Assembly: GCA_050043005.1 (NCBI GenBank)
Contig: JBHJIZ010000002.1
Location: forward strand, 10,747-74,746
Length of the DNA: 64,000 nt
Direction: 5' to 3'
From: Thermohalobaculum sp050043005
Lineage (GTDB): Bacteria; Pseudomonadota; Alphaproteobacteria; Rhodobacterales; Rhodobacteraceae
A program made the position numbers and the translations under genes. Numbering within the stretch: the stretch's first letter is position 1; every line of letters begins with the position of its first letter. The notes beneath the pieces are model-generated. The model saw nothing but the letters and a program-made list of their open reading frames with translations, had not been told where the DNA came from and searched no databases. This document shows, in pieces, positions 46,065 through 54,909 of this stretch.

Positions 46065-48971
46065 TCAGTTGGTCTGGGCACGATCTGCGAGATAGGTTGC
46101 GGCACGCGCCTCCCCGAGTTCGGCTGCATCGCGCAACAGCTCCAAGGCCCGTGGCTCATTTGCTTCGATGCCGTGTCCATCTATCAGCGCCATCGCGAGC
46201 AGGAACTTTGCGTCGCTCGACCCGGACTCACTGGCGCGTTCGAGCCAGAAAGCAGACGCAACCGGATCCTCCGGGACCACGAACCCGTTGCGATAGGCGA
46301 GCGCGAGTTCCAGCATCGCGCCGACCTCGCCAAGGTTTGCCGCGCGTTCGAACCACGCGATCCCTTCGTCGGGGCGCGGCTGCAATCCATTGCCGGACAG
46401 CAGGAACCGGCCAACCTCGCGCATCGCATGGCGCGATCCCTTGTTCGCGGCGTCACGGAAGAACTGAAAAGCCCGTTCCTGATCTACCGCCGCGCCAAAC
46501 CCGGATGCATAGATGCGTCCAAGCTCCACAAGCGCAGTTGTCGAGCCCGAAGCAGCCGCACGCTGATACCATGGCACCGCTTGGGTGGGGTCCTGAGATG
46601 TGCCCAAACCTGTCTGCCAAGCCCTCGCCATAAGCTCCATCGCGCGCAGGCTGCCCAGTTGCGCGGCGCGTTCGAAGTAGGAAAATCCGGTACGCGTGTC
46701 GCGCTCGACGCCAACACCATCTGTGAAAGCTCGACCAATTGCGATCAGAGCCGCAGTGTTTTGTGACCCTGATGAAACGGCCTTGTTCAACCACTGGAAC
46801 GCTTGACCTCGATCCTGCGGGACGCCTTTGCCATCGCTGTAGGCTTTCCCAACTTCCACCATGGCCGTCACACTGCCGTTCTCCGCTGCACGACGATACC
46901 AATGAAGCGCTTCGGACGGGTCGGCGGGAAGTGTCTCGCCGCGGTCATACGCACGGGCCAACGTCATCATCGAGCGGACGTTCCCGACCTCCGCACCGCG
47001 TTTCAACAGCTCCAAACCTCTGGCAATGCTTTCGTCATCGCTCGCACTGGACAGATAACCACGTCCGATGATCTCAAGCGTCCTCGGGTCGGCGACACCT
47101 TTCGCGTCGGCGCGACGCAACCAGTCATTGGCGCGCTCGATGTTCGGCTGAACTCCGATCCCCAATGTGTAGGCACGGGCGAGTTCCACCATCGAGTAAA
47201 CACTTCCACGCTCCGCCGCCTCTTCAAAGATCTCGACCGCTTCGTCAGCCTCATCGGACGACAGGTATAACCGAGCGAGCGAAACCAACGACGATGTCCG
47301 CCCCGCATCGGCTGATCGACGCAACAACTCTCGCGCGAGGTCCAGTCGCGGCTCGCCCAAGGCATCGCTCGACAAGACATCCGCCAGCTCTGCCATTGCG
47401 GACGCGTTGCCTTGATCAGCGGCGGTTTGCAGGAGTTGCACCGACCGGTTCAGCACGGCGTCATTTGCCTGGTCGGCGCCCCCGGCCCGCGCGATCAGCG
47501 CACGGCCGAGCTTTGTCATCGATGACACGTGCCCGCGCGCAGCCGCCGTCTCCCAAAGGCCGATGGCCTCATCAAGTGTCTCCAGCGGAGCGTCATCGGT
47601 GTAGAGCACGCTCGCCATCCGATCCATTGCGGACAGCGAACCAGTCTGCACAGCTATCCGGTAGTAATTCAACGCGCGAGCGACATCGCGATCGCCGGTC
47701 AAGGTGCGCGCGTAGTAGTCTCCTATCGCCAGCAGTGCCGACCCGCGACCAGCGTCCCCGGCCTCTTCCAGAAGCGCAAGCGCTCTCGGCGCTTCGTCCG
47801 GTCTGCCATGGATCAGGAGGAATGCGCCCAGCCCGTGTTTGGCGGCAGCGTCGCCGTCTTTCACGGCGCGCTCGTACCAACGTCGCGCCAGTTCAGGGTC
47901 TGGGATTAGTCCGTCTTCCGGGTCATAAGCCGCTGCCAGCTTCAGGGCATCGCCAGCGCCCGAATGAAAGTTATCGCGTGCACGCTCCACCAGAACGCTG
48001 GCTGCTTCCGTCTCGCCACTCAACTGCAAACGACGAGCTTGGAACATCAATGCCGGAATATGATCAACGGCGATGGCCAGCTCGAGCCATGTCCCTGCGG
48101 CGGCATCGCTGATCACATCAAAGCCTGAGTTCTCGTGCAGCTCGACCATCGCCATGGCACCGGATGGGCTTCCCTCCTGCGCCGCGCGTTCGAACCACCG
48201 AGCAGCCGCCAGAAAGTCACCCGCCTGCACCGCCGCATCACCCAGGGTCAAATTTGACCCGACATGTCCGCTCAGCGCAGCACGTTCAAGCACCGCGTTG
48301 CCATCAGCGAATTCGCCTTCCTCCGTGAGCATTTCGGCCAGATCGGCCATGGCACTGAGTTCACCGGATTCTACACTCGCCTGAAGCAAGGCGCGGCCGC
48401 GGCGTTCATATTCGGCGGCTTCTCCCGGTATGTGTCCGAGAGTGATAGCCCTAGACAGGATCAATGAGGCTTCTGAATCCCGTTGATCGACTGCGAACTT
48501 CAGCAGCACCTGCGCGCGGGCACGGGCACCCGCCTCATCTTTCGTAAGAAGCTGCTTTGCTTGCTCTCGCACTGCGGGCGGATATCCAAGCGCGACAGAC
48601 CGGCCTAGAAAGACCTGCGCAGCATCGGGATCTGGCGCGAGCAGATGCGCTTCGAATGCGGCCTTTGCCTGGTGCGACCCGTGTAATTGGCTTGCGGCCC
48701 GATACGCGTCGTATGCACGGTCGAGGCGCTTGCGGCGCAGCGGCGGTGCCTCGCGTAAGCCGACACGCCAGAGCTTGGCCGCATCCATCAGAGTCAGTGG
48801 ATCCCGCCTCTCGACCTCGGCCGACAGCATTTGCATCGCGCCTTGGACGTCACCGTCAGCTGCGCGCGCATCGATCGCCGCGACGGTTGCGGTCTTGAAT
48901 TCGCTCGCGCCCGCGCTCGAGAGCATCAGAAAGCCGAGGACAATCGTCGATATGGACAGAGTCCGCATCAT
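46065..48971 (-). CDS. Long periplasmic Sel1-repeat protein C of the alginate locus
   Basis: This 968-residue protein has a Sec signal peptide (cut after SSAGA). The chain is almost entirely Sel1-type repeats, most regular in the last 450 residues: ALHWYRRAAENGSVTAMVEV, QAFQWLNKAVSSGSQNTAAL, QAVPWYQRAAASGSTTALVE and GIAWFERAANLGEVGAMLEL. Its start overlaps the stop of algL-2 by ATGA, and algX follows after 27 nt. It is distinct from Sel1-B and from algK in sequence beyond the repeat consensus. As a soluble scaffold next to AlgX it may be the binding partner that AlgK provides in Pseudomonas, which is inference. Confidence 0.85.
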   Translation of the reverse strand: MMRTLSISTIVLGFLMLSSAGASEFKTATVAAIDARAADGDVQGAMQMLSAEVERRDPLTLMDAAKLWRVGLREAPPLRRKRLDRAYDAYRAASQLHGSHQAKAAFEAHLLAPDPDAAQVFLGRSVALGYPPAVREQAKQLLTKDEAGARARAQVLLKFAVDQRDSEASLILSRAITLGHIPGEAAEYERRGRALLQASVESGELSAMADLAEMLTEEGEFADGNAVLERAALSGHVGSNLTLGDAAVQAGDFLAAARWFERAAQEGSPSGAMAMVELHENSGFDVISDAAAGTWLELAIAVDHIPALMFQARRLQLSGETEAASVLVERARDNFHSGAGDALKLAAAYDPEDGLIPDPELARRWYERAVKDGDAAAKHGLGAFLLIHGRPDEAPRALALLEEAGDAGRGSALLAIGDYYARTLTGDRDVARALNYYRIAVQTGSLSAMDRMASVLYTDDAPLETLDEAIGLWETAAARGHVSSMTKLGRALIARAGGADQANDAVLNRSVQLLQTAADQGNASAMAELADVLSSDALGEPRLDLARELLRRSADAGRTSSLVSLARLYLSSDEADEAVEIFEEAAERGSVYSMVELARAYTLGIGVQPNIERANDWLRRADAKGVADPRTLEIIGRGYLSSASDDESIARGLELLKRGAEVGNVRSMMTLARAYDRGETLPADPSEALHWYRRAAENGSVTAMVEVGKAYSDGKGVPQDRGQAFQWLNKAVSSGSQNTAALIAIGRAFTDGVGVERDTRTGFSYFERAAQLGSLRAMELMARAWQTGLGTSQDPTQAVPWYQRAAASGSTTALVELGRIYASGFGAAVDQERAFQFFRDAANKGSRHAMREVGRFLLSGNGLQPRPDEGIAWFERAANLGEVGAMLELALAYRNGFVVPEDPVASAFWLERASESGSSDAKFLLAMALIDGHGIEANEPRALELLRDAAELGEARAATYLADRAQTN

Positions 48972-50098
48972 TGCGTCACCGCCGCCGGAACATCGGACGG
49001 ATCAGTAGCGCGGTCGGGATTCCATGCAAAGCATGTCACTGCCCCACCGGAGAAATCATCTATCAACGGACGCTCGTCGACCGCATATAGATCCAGCAAG
49101 GACCGCAATCGAGCACGAACAGTGGCATCGTCTGTCATCGAAACAGCGCGCTCAACCCAGGCAAGATAATGACGCCCATGGCCGCGCTGGTCGAGGAAAC
49201 CGAGATCCTGGCGTTTGTAATCTTGGGAGGGCCCCGGAATGTAGTTCTCTGCCGCGTAGTGCTTCACCAAGCGCGGCCACCGCACACTGTCGGTAAAGTA
49301 CGTCAACGTCCGTTCCCAAGCATCCGAAAGCTCTGGATTCTGAAGGGGTTGTCGCCCAGCATATCTCAGCGCGGCCAGGATCGTCGTCAGGCTTGCCAGG
49401 GATTGTCGATGGTACCAGATCGCGCGGGCGCCGCGGCGTGCCTCTAGCGGGAAAGATCCATCGGGCCGCATCTGCTCCAGCAAAGCGGTTTGCAACCGGG
49501 CCTCGCCCTTGTCGAGCAAGGCAGTATCATCGACGATCGCGCCCCAACTCGCCAGAACCGAGTCCGTAAGGTAGCGATGATTGTTCCGGTCCACATCACC
49601 GTCGAACGTGTGATCAATCTTGCGGACCAGAGCATCAAGCCAGGTCCGGATCAGCTCTGACTGAGCAGGCTCTAGCGCGCGCTCGGCCACGAGATACGAT
49701 GTGGTCAACGGCAGTAGCGCACGCTTCAACGCGAAATGGGCGTCATGCGTATCTTCGGTCGACATCAAGGCATCAGCGCGTGCCCAGGTCTCAAGCGCCC
49801 CGACGAGCGCGTCACGCGACGCCTTATCGTCCGCCAAAGCACGACCGGTCAAAACCATGACTTGCCAGACAAAAGGCTCGATCGAATTGTCCGACCCATA
49901 ACCGCGCGTCGATTTCAGACCAGCGACCGGCAGCATCTGGGTCGCTTCCAGCGCGATATCTTGCGCCAAACACGATTGGCGCGCACTTGCAAATTCGGGT
50001 TTGAGAAGTTCAGCCTTACGACTCGAGACATCGAACGGCATCGCAGACGCTGTTCCTGCGACACAGAGCATAGCCGTTATGGTGGCGGCCCGGATCAC
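48968..50098 (-). CDS. PL5-like alginate lyase (copy 2)
   Basis: This 376-residue periplasmic protein has a signal peptide (MIRAATITAMLCVAGTASA) and an alginate-lyase (alpha/alpha toroid) fold. All four PL5 active-site positions are kept: Asn173, His174 (DRNNHRYL), Arg222 and Tyr229 (ARRGARAIWYHR). The rest differs strongly from copy 1. It has an insertion rich in aromatics near residue 280 (YAAENYIPGPSQDYKRQDLG) and no AlgL-like C-terminal block. The gene overlaps algG upstream and Sel1-C downstream by 4 nt each. It probably cleaves polymer, but with a substrate preference (for example acetylated or guluronate-containing alginate) that cannot be told. A structural role without cleavage is also possible. 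Confidence 0.8.
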   Translation of the reverse strand: MIRAATITAMLCVAGTASAMPFDVSSRKAELLKPEFASARQSCLAQDIALEATQMLPVAGLKSTRGYGSDNSIEPFVWQVMVLTGRALADDKASRDALVGALETWARADALMSTEDTHDAHFALKRALLPLTTSYLVAERALEPAQSELIRTWLDALVRKIDHTFDGDVDRNNHRYLTDSVLASWGAIVDDTALLDKGEARLQTALLEQMRPDGSFPLEARRGARAIWYHRQSLASLTTILAALRYAGRQPLQNPELSDAWERTLTYFTDSVRWPRLVKHYAAENYIPGPSQDYKRQDLGFLDQRGHGRHYLAWVERAVSMTDDATVRARLRSLLDLYAVDERPLIDDFSGGAVTCFAWNPDRATDPSDVPAAVTQ

Positions 50099-53000
50099 TG
50101 CGCCTCACCCTGAGAGGCTGCTCCAATGGACCTGACGCCTTGGTCGGAATTGTTATCCGGAACAAACGAAGCCGCGTCGTTCTGGAACGGGTAAGGCGTG
50201 CACGAACTCTGCTGATCAAGCTCTGGCAAGATGCCCTGACCGTCCCCGCTCAGATGCCCAGCTTCGAGATAGGGGCACGCGTAGGAAGGCCTGGGCTGAA
50301 CGCAGCTACTGCTGATCCCTACCCCGCGTCGGTCCCGTGCATTCAGGATCGCGGCGCCAACCGCTCCGAGTTGGTTCGAGAAAACATGCGGCGATTGACG
50401 GTTCCAGATATTCTCCCCGATCAGGGCGCTGTTGAGACCTTCAACCTTCAACCCGATCCCGTTGTCGCCGATCACATTGCCCTGCATCGAGAAGGATGTA
50501 ACGGTCTCGTACGGGTCAAGCGGGAAGTCCCGATGGGAGTGCTGCGGACTGGATTTCAGATCGCTGACATAGGCCTCGAGGCCAGCTTCGGTATTACCTT
50601 CGATCCGGTTCCCGAAGAACCCGATATCCCAACTGTTGCGCACTTTGATGCCCGAGCGTTCGTTCCCGGTGATCTCGTTCGCCGCGACGATAACGCATGA
50701 GCTTTCAAACAGCGTGATCCCTTCCTGCCGATTAGCCAGAACGGTGTTCGCATACAGCAGGGTTTCGATCGAATCCCGGTCGATCATGATCCCGGTGCCG
50801 TTGTTGCGAAACGACACGTTTCCGACCAACCAACTGTGATCAACCTCGCGAGAGATGATGATCCCGTGACGATAGGCCGTGCCATAAGCCGTGTTGTAGG
50901 CGATCTTCAGCCATCGGGACCGGTCGTGCGGGTCCAAACCGTAGACAACGTTGTCGCGTAGCTCGTTTCCAATCAGGGCGACGTGATCGGCCTCGTACGA
51001 GTAGAATGCATAATACATCTGCTCGAACGTACTATCGACGATCGCACCGCTCGGCCGACGCACCTCGACATCGGATTTTTGCACAATTGGCGTTGGTCCG
51101 GCCGAATAGGAAACCCCATAAGACTTGTCGTACTGATAGCCCAACGCGACGAAGGTCGCGCCGCCCGCGTGCAACTCGGCGTCGCTCCAGGTGATGAGGA
51201 ACGGGCGGAAATCGTAACGATCGCGGTACGAGCGTTCGGCGGGCTCGGAAGTAGCCTCCTGCCAGCCGATGACGTCCGAATCGATGACGTGAAGTTTGCC
51301 CGCGTTGACGATGTAGCTGCCGCTTTCCTGACTGAGCTTCAGCGTGTCACCAAGTTGCAGGACAAGCGTTGCATCCGGGCCGATCAGGATAGGCAGGCGA
51401 AGCAGGTAATCGCCGTCATCCTCGATCAACACGCCTTCCCGCATCAAACGGGCGTCGAGATGATCTTTTAGACTTTGCAGATCAAAGACGCCACTCTCGA
51501 TGAAAATGAACTCGGGGTTCAGCTTGCGCTGACGACGGCCCAGCTCTTCCCATTTCGGAATCTCGGTGATGAACTTTTGATTGTACTGGCTGTACCGCAT
51601 CAATGCGACGGTCGCATTGCCGGGCGCGATGGCCGGTAGCGCCGCCCGCAGATCAGACACCGACAAAGACATGTCCGGGATCGGAGGCAGAGGAAGGTTC
51701 AACGGAATCTCGTTCACCCGGCGTGCCGAGTACTCACTCGAAATCGCGACTGGTCGATCCGAAATTTCAGGCGATGCGCGATCAGTTACAAGCGTTTCAG
51801 CACCAATCAACAGATTGCTGCGATCCAAAGTTTGTGCCTTTGCCTCTGCGATTGCGCGGAAGGTTCGCACCCTCAACCGCGCATCATCGAACGTTCGGAC
51901 AAGGTCGAGCGCTTCGAGCAGTCGCTCTTCATCGGCAATGGTCAGCGCTGCAACTGCTCGAGCCTGATCGGCGCTGCTGGGCGACAGGTTGCCCTCGGAG
52001 ACCAGCGTATCCGAAAGCTTCAAGACCTCGTCGGGGTAAGATCTCGCCATGCGGTCCAGAACGATCCCGAGCGCCTTCTCCGGATCAGAGCTTTCCTTCG
52101 CCACATCCAGGGCGATCTCTGTTCGCTGCAGGTCGACCAAACCACGAAGAAACGAACGTTCAACCTGCCGCTGCTGTTCAATTGCCAGAGCACGGAAGCG
52201 TTCCAGAACCGACGCGACTTGCGCGTCAATTTCAGTGTGATCGCTCGCGTTTCTTCTGAGGATCTGCATCTCGGCATCGAGACGGACGGCGGGCGTGTCG
52301 ATCTGTTCCAGTATCGATCGCGCCCGCTCCAGTTCGGCTTCGTCGGCCAGCCCCTTTACGGCGTGCCGCAGAACACGGTCTTTCAGTCCCGCGGTCGAGA
52401 TCGTTTCCGCAACACGAAGCGCACCATCCACGTCGCCATTGCGCGCAAGCTGAACACCAATCTCACTCGATGCCCGATCAACCTGGTCTGCATCGGTTAT
52501 CAGCGCCAGCCGCGCTGCGGCCTGATCGACTTGTCCGACGCGCGCCAACTCACGCGCGATTTCGGCGTTTGCACGCGATGCCCAATTGGAACTTGCAGCT
52601 TGTGCGCCGCCGAGAACGTCGATCGCCGAGGCGGCCTGACCAATCTTTGCAAATGCACTTGCCGCACGCGCGAGATCGTTCGGATCGTCAGATTCTTCGG
52701 CGAAACTGCGCACTTTTGCCAGAGCACCAAATGCTTGGGCGTCTAGTCCTTTGCCATGCAGAAACTGTCCGATCTCAGACCAGATCTTCACGGCAGACCC
52801 GGTATCGGCCACTCCGAGCGCAACCCGGCGCGCCGTTCTGTGATCCGATGCCGCGATCGCCGCCGAGACGATGTCCTCGGCGACTTCACCGTGAACGTCG
52901 ATCTCCGCAATCGCCAGAGCGGTGTGCATGGCTGACAGACGGTCACCATTCGAAGTCTGCGCTCGCGCAGCCCGTGCCAGAAGTTCGTCGCGGCGTCCGG

Positions 53001-53817
53001 TGTCAAAGCCTCGACCAAACGGAAGCATCGCAGCGGCATCCGCCGCAATGTCAATCTGCCCGTTGGACATCATGGTCTCGGCAGTGTCGGCACGAAGATC
53101 ATGATCCTCTGGCACCTGCACACCAGCTTTGAGAAGCCGCGCGGCGGCGAGCGCAGACGCAGTTCGAAGCCGCCCGACTTCTCCGGGTATCCGCTCGAGC
53201 ACAAACTCTCCGAAACGCAGACCGGCATCGTCCGACGCAAGCGCGGAAATCGCGATCTCGCCGAGTGCAAGGCTTCGAGACTTGATCGCAGGAATGTCTT
53301 GCGACAGATCGGCGGCTCGCCGCAAATTGGACATCGCGCGGATCGTATCGCCGCGCACGAACCAGGCGCTTGCAATATCCAGCATTGCCCACACTCTGCC
53401 CTCAGCCGTCGATAGAAGGCTCGAGGCATAACTCGCGATGGCCAGCGGGTCTTGATCGCTCTGCAAATCGGCGACCTGCGCCTCGGACAAGGCGAGCGCA
53501 GACGAAATCACCGCTTCGGCGTACCGATCAGTCTGTGCTGGCGACCATTGATCCGGTTCTCCCGCCGTCATGAACTCCAGAGCTTCATTCCAATACGTGT
53601 ACGCCGCGACTGGACCCGCCACGAGCGCATCGCGCTCGATCTCTTCAAGAGTGCGCTGAGTTTCAGTGCGGCTCTTCAACAGGTCGAGGATCGAGATCGG
53701 CTGGGCCATCGCATCAGGCCCAATCACAAGGCCAGTGGCCAGTGCGAGCGGGGCAAACATCTTGGAAAAGATGCCGCCCTGCGCCCGGCCTGGAAATGGT
53801 GCGTCCGATCTGATCAT
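50095..53817 (-). CDS. algG: Mannuronan C5-epimerase AlgG with a long helical N-terminal domain
   Basis: This 1,240-residue periplasmic protein has a signal peptide ending at about residue 38 (GPDAMA). Residues about 45-680 are alpha-helical repeats with TPR-like character (GQVDQAAARLALITDADQVD, GDVDGALRVAETISTAGLKD). Residues about 735-1240 are the AlgG right-handed beta-helix: DSTFEQMYYAFYSYEADHVA, then the catalytic DPHD motif at 962-965 (VVYGLDPHDRSRWL), then RHGIIISREVDHSW and ERSGIKVRNSWDIG. AlgG converts D-mannuronate to L-guluronate in the polymer and is part of the export complex. Pseudomonas AlgG is about 540 residues and has no such extension. The fusion gives the epimerase its own scaffold arm. 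The ATG at 53817 is used; the gene lies 11 nt after alg44 and overlaps algL-2 by 4 nt. Confidence 0.92.
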   Translation of the reverse strand: MIRSDAPFPGRAQGGIFSKMFAPLALATGLVIGPDAMAQPISILDLLKSRTETQRTLEEIERDALVAGPVAAYTYWNEALEFMTAGEPDQWSPAQTDRYAEAVISSALALSEAQVADLQSDQDPLAIASYASSLLSTAEGRVWAMLDIASAWFVRGDTIRAMSNLRRAADLSQDIPAIKSRSLALGEIAISALASDDAGLRFGEFVLERIPGEVGRLRTASALAAARLLKAGVQVPEDHDLRADTAETMMSNGQIDIAADAAAMLPFGRGFDTGRRDELLARAARAQTSNGDRLSAMHTALAIAEIDVHGEVAEDIVSAAIAASDHRTARRVALGVADTGSAVKIWSEIGQFLHGKGLDAQAFGALAKVRSFAEESDDPNDLARAASAFAKIGQAASAIDVLGGAQAASSNWASRANAEIARELARVGQVDQAAARLALITDADQVDRASSEIGVQLARNGDVDGALRVAETISTAGLKDRVLRHAVKGLADEAELERARSILEQIDTPAVRLDAEMQILRRNASDHTEIDAQVASVLERFRALAIEQQRQVERSFLRGLVDLQRTEIALDVAKESSDPEKALGIVLDRMARSYPDEVLKLSDTLVSEGNLSPSSADQARAVAALTIADEERLLEALDLVRTFDDARLRVRTFRAIAEAKAQTLDRSNLLIGAETLVTDRASPEISDRPVAISSEYSARRVNEIPLNLPLPPIPDMSLSVSDLRAALPAIAPGNATVALMRYSQYNQKFITEIPKWEELGRRQRKLNPEFIFIESGVFDLQSLKDHLDARLMREGVLIEDDGDYLLRLPILIGPDATLVLQLGDTLKLSQESGSYIVNAGKLHVIDSDVIGWQEATSEPAERSYRDRYDFRPFLITWSDAELHAGGATFVALGYQYDKSYGVSYSAGPTPIVQKSDVEVRRPSGAIVDSTFEQMYYAFYSYEADHVALIGNELRDNVVYGLDPHDRSRWLKIAYNTAYGTAYRHGIIISREVDHSWLVGNVSFRNNGTGIMIDRDSIETLLYANTVLANRQEGITLFESSCVIVAANEITGNERSGIKVRNSWDIGFFGNRIEGNTEAGLEAYVSDLKSSPQHSHRDFPLDPYETVTSFSMQGNVIGDNGIGLKVEGLNSALIGENIWNRQSPHVFSNQLGAVGAAILNARDRRGVGISSSCVQPRPSYACPYLEAGHLSGDGQGILPELDQQSSCTPYPFQNDAASFVPDNNSDQGVRSIGAASQGEAQ

Positions 53818-53828
53818 GCGCCGAGACC

Positions 53829-54905
53829 CTATTCGGGCTCTACTGATTGCGCGGCAGCGGATGAGAACACCGTCGCACGGCTGAGAAAGACATCTGCCGC
53901 ACGACCGACAAGCGAAAGCGGCAAGTCAGTCTCTGGCGAAATGATAACTGCGACCTGCCCGCTGTTCTGATCCAGGTGCACGCTCTCGATGCTCCCCGAC
54001 ACCGTATCGGTCGTTCCGAGAAACCTGAGCTGCGCACGTTCCGTACCGTTCAGCGACTTGATGGCTTCCGGGTCGAAGAACGCACGGACCTGAACAGGTT
54101 GATCCGCGTTCGTGATACGCATGACCGGCTCACCGGCCCGAACGAATATGCCAGGTTCAGCGTTCGTATCGAGCACGCTGCAATCGCATGGACTGTCCAT
54201 GTACCTAACGGCCCCGTCAGCTTGCTCGATTCCAAGCATCGGACTGCCATTGGTCAGCGCACCGCCAGCCTCGGCAGCTGTAAAGACCAGAACGCCATCT
54301 TGCGGAGCGCGAACATCAATCGCCGGAATTGTGACCTCGGCCACCGTCGCGGAAATCAGAAACGCTCTTTCATAAACAATCGACGCGACCAGGCCCAGGA
54401 TGCCAACAACGAAAACGGACGCGGCTGCGAAGGTCAGCATTCGACCGATCGAGAACCGCTCTGCGATCGTCGGCGCGGGTGGTTCCTTCTTCCGCGCCTT
54501 GGCAGAGTTGTCCCGATTGACCACCGCGAACAGATCGCCCGAGTGAACGAGTTCGCCTGACAGGATCGCCCCGGACACATACCGCAGCGTCGATGTTTGA
54601 TCGCGCGTCACATCAACAAATTCGAACCCGGTTCGAACCTGACCACTCGTCGTCGGCGTTTCGTGTCGCATCTGCGCGCGCATCGGCTGCAGAATTGCAA
54701 ATTCGTTGAAGTTGATGTGAAGCGTGACGTCGACCGTCTGCGCGCCCAGCCCGAGTGTCGTCGCCGTCTCGAGAGAGAAGCCCCCGACGCTCCAGTCAAA
54801 TGCGTCAAACATCTGATTAGAGATGTCGATCCGGAGCGGAACGCGCAGTCGCGCATGCTGGCGCTGGACTTCGGCTTCGTGAACGATCGCGGTTTGGAAA
54901 GTCAT
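53829..54905 (-). CDS. alg44: Alginate co-polymerase with PilZ c-di-GMP receptor, Alg44
   Basis: This 358-residue protein has an N-terminal cytosolic PilZ domain, a single membrane helix (about 157-178) and a periplasmic HlyD-like hairpin domain. The c-di-GMP site is intact: Arg15 and Arg19 in VQRQHARLR, and the D-x-S-x-x-G motif D37, S39, G42 in FDWSVGGFSLE. The periplasmic part shows IDVRAPQDGVLVFTAAEAGG, FVRAGEPVMRITN and QVAVIISPETDLPLS, the lipoyl-like hairpin. Alg44 binding of c-di-GMP turns on Alg8 in Pseudomonas (established there). It is placed between alg8 and algG, 4 nt from the former. Length and residues predict a working receptor, so alginate production here should respond to c-di-GMP. 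Confidence 0.93.
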   Translation of the reverse strand: MTFQTAIVHEAEVQRQHARLRVPLRIDISNQMFDAFDWSVGGFSLETATTLGLGAQTVDVTLHINFNEFAILQPMRAQMRHETPTTSGQVRTGFEFVDVTRDQTSTLRYVSGAILSGELVHSGDLFAVVNRDNSAKARKKEPPAPTIAERFSIGRMLTFAAASVFVVGILGLVASIVYERAFLISATVAEVTIPAIDVRAPQDGVLVFTAAEAGGALTNGSPMLGIEQADGAVRYMDSPCDCSVLDTNAEPGIFVRAGEPVMRITNADQPVQVRAFFDPEAIKSLNGTERAQLRFLGTTDTVSGSIESVHLDQNSGQVAVIISPETDLPLSLVGRAADVFLSRATVFSSAAAQSVEPE

Positions 54906-54909
54906 GAGT

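Noticed and set aside
37863..48971. Regular short repeats resembling a CRISPR array or tandem DNA repeat
   Set aside because: The periodicity (about 108 bp) is that of degenerate Sel1 codon repeats; the DNA is not near-identical and there are no spacers.
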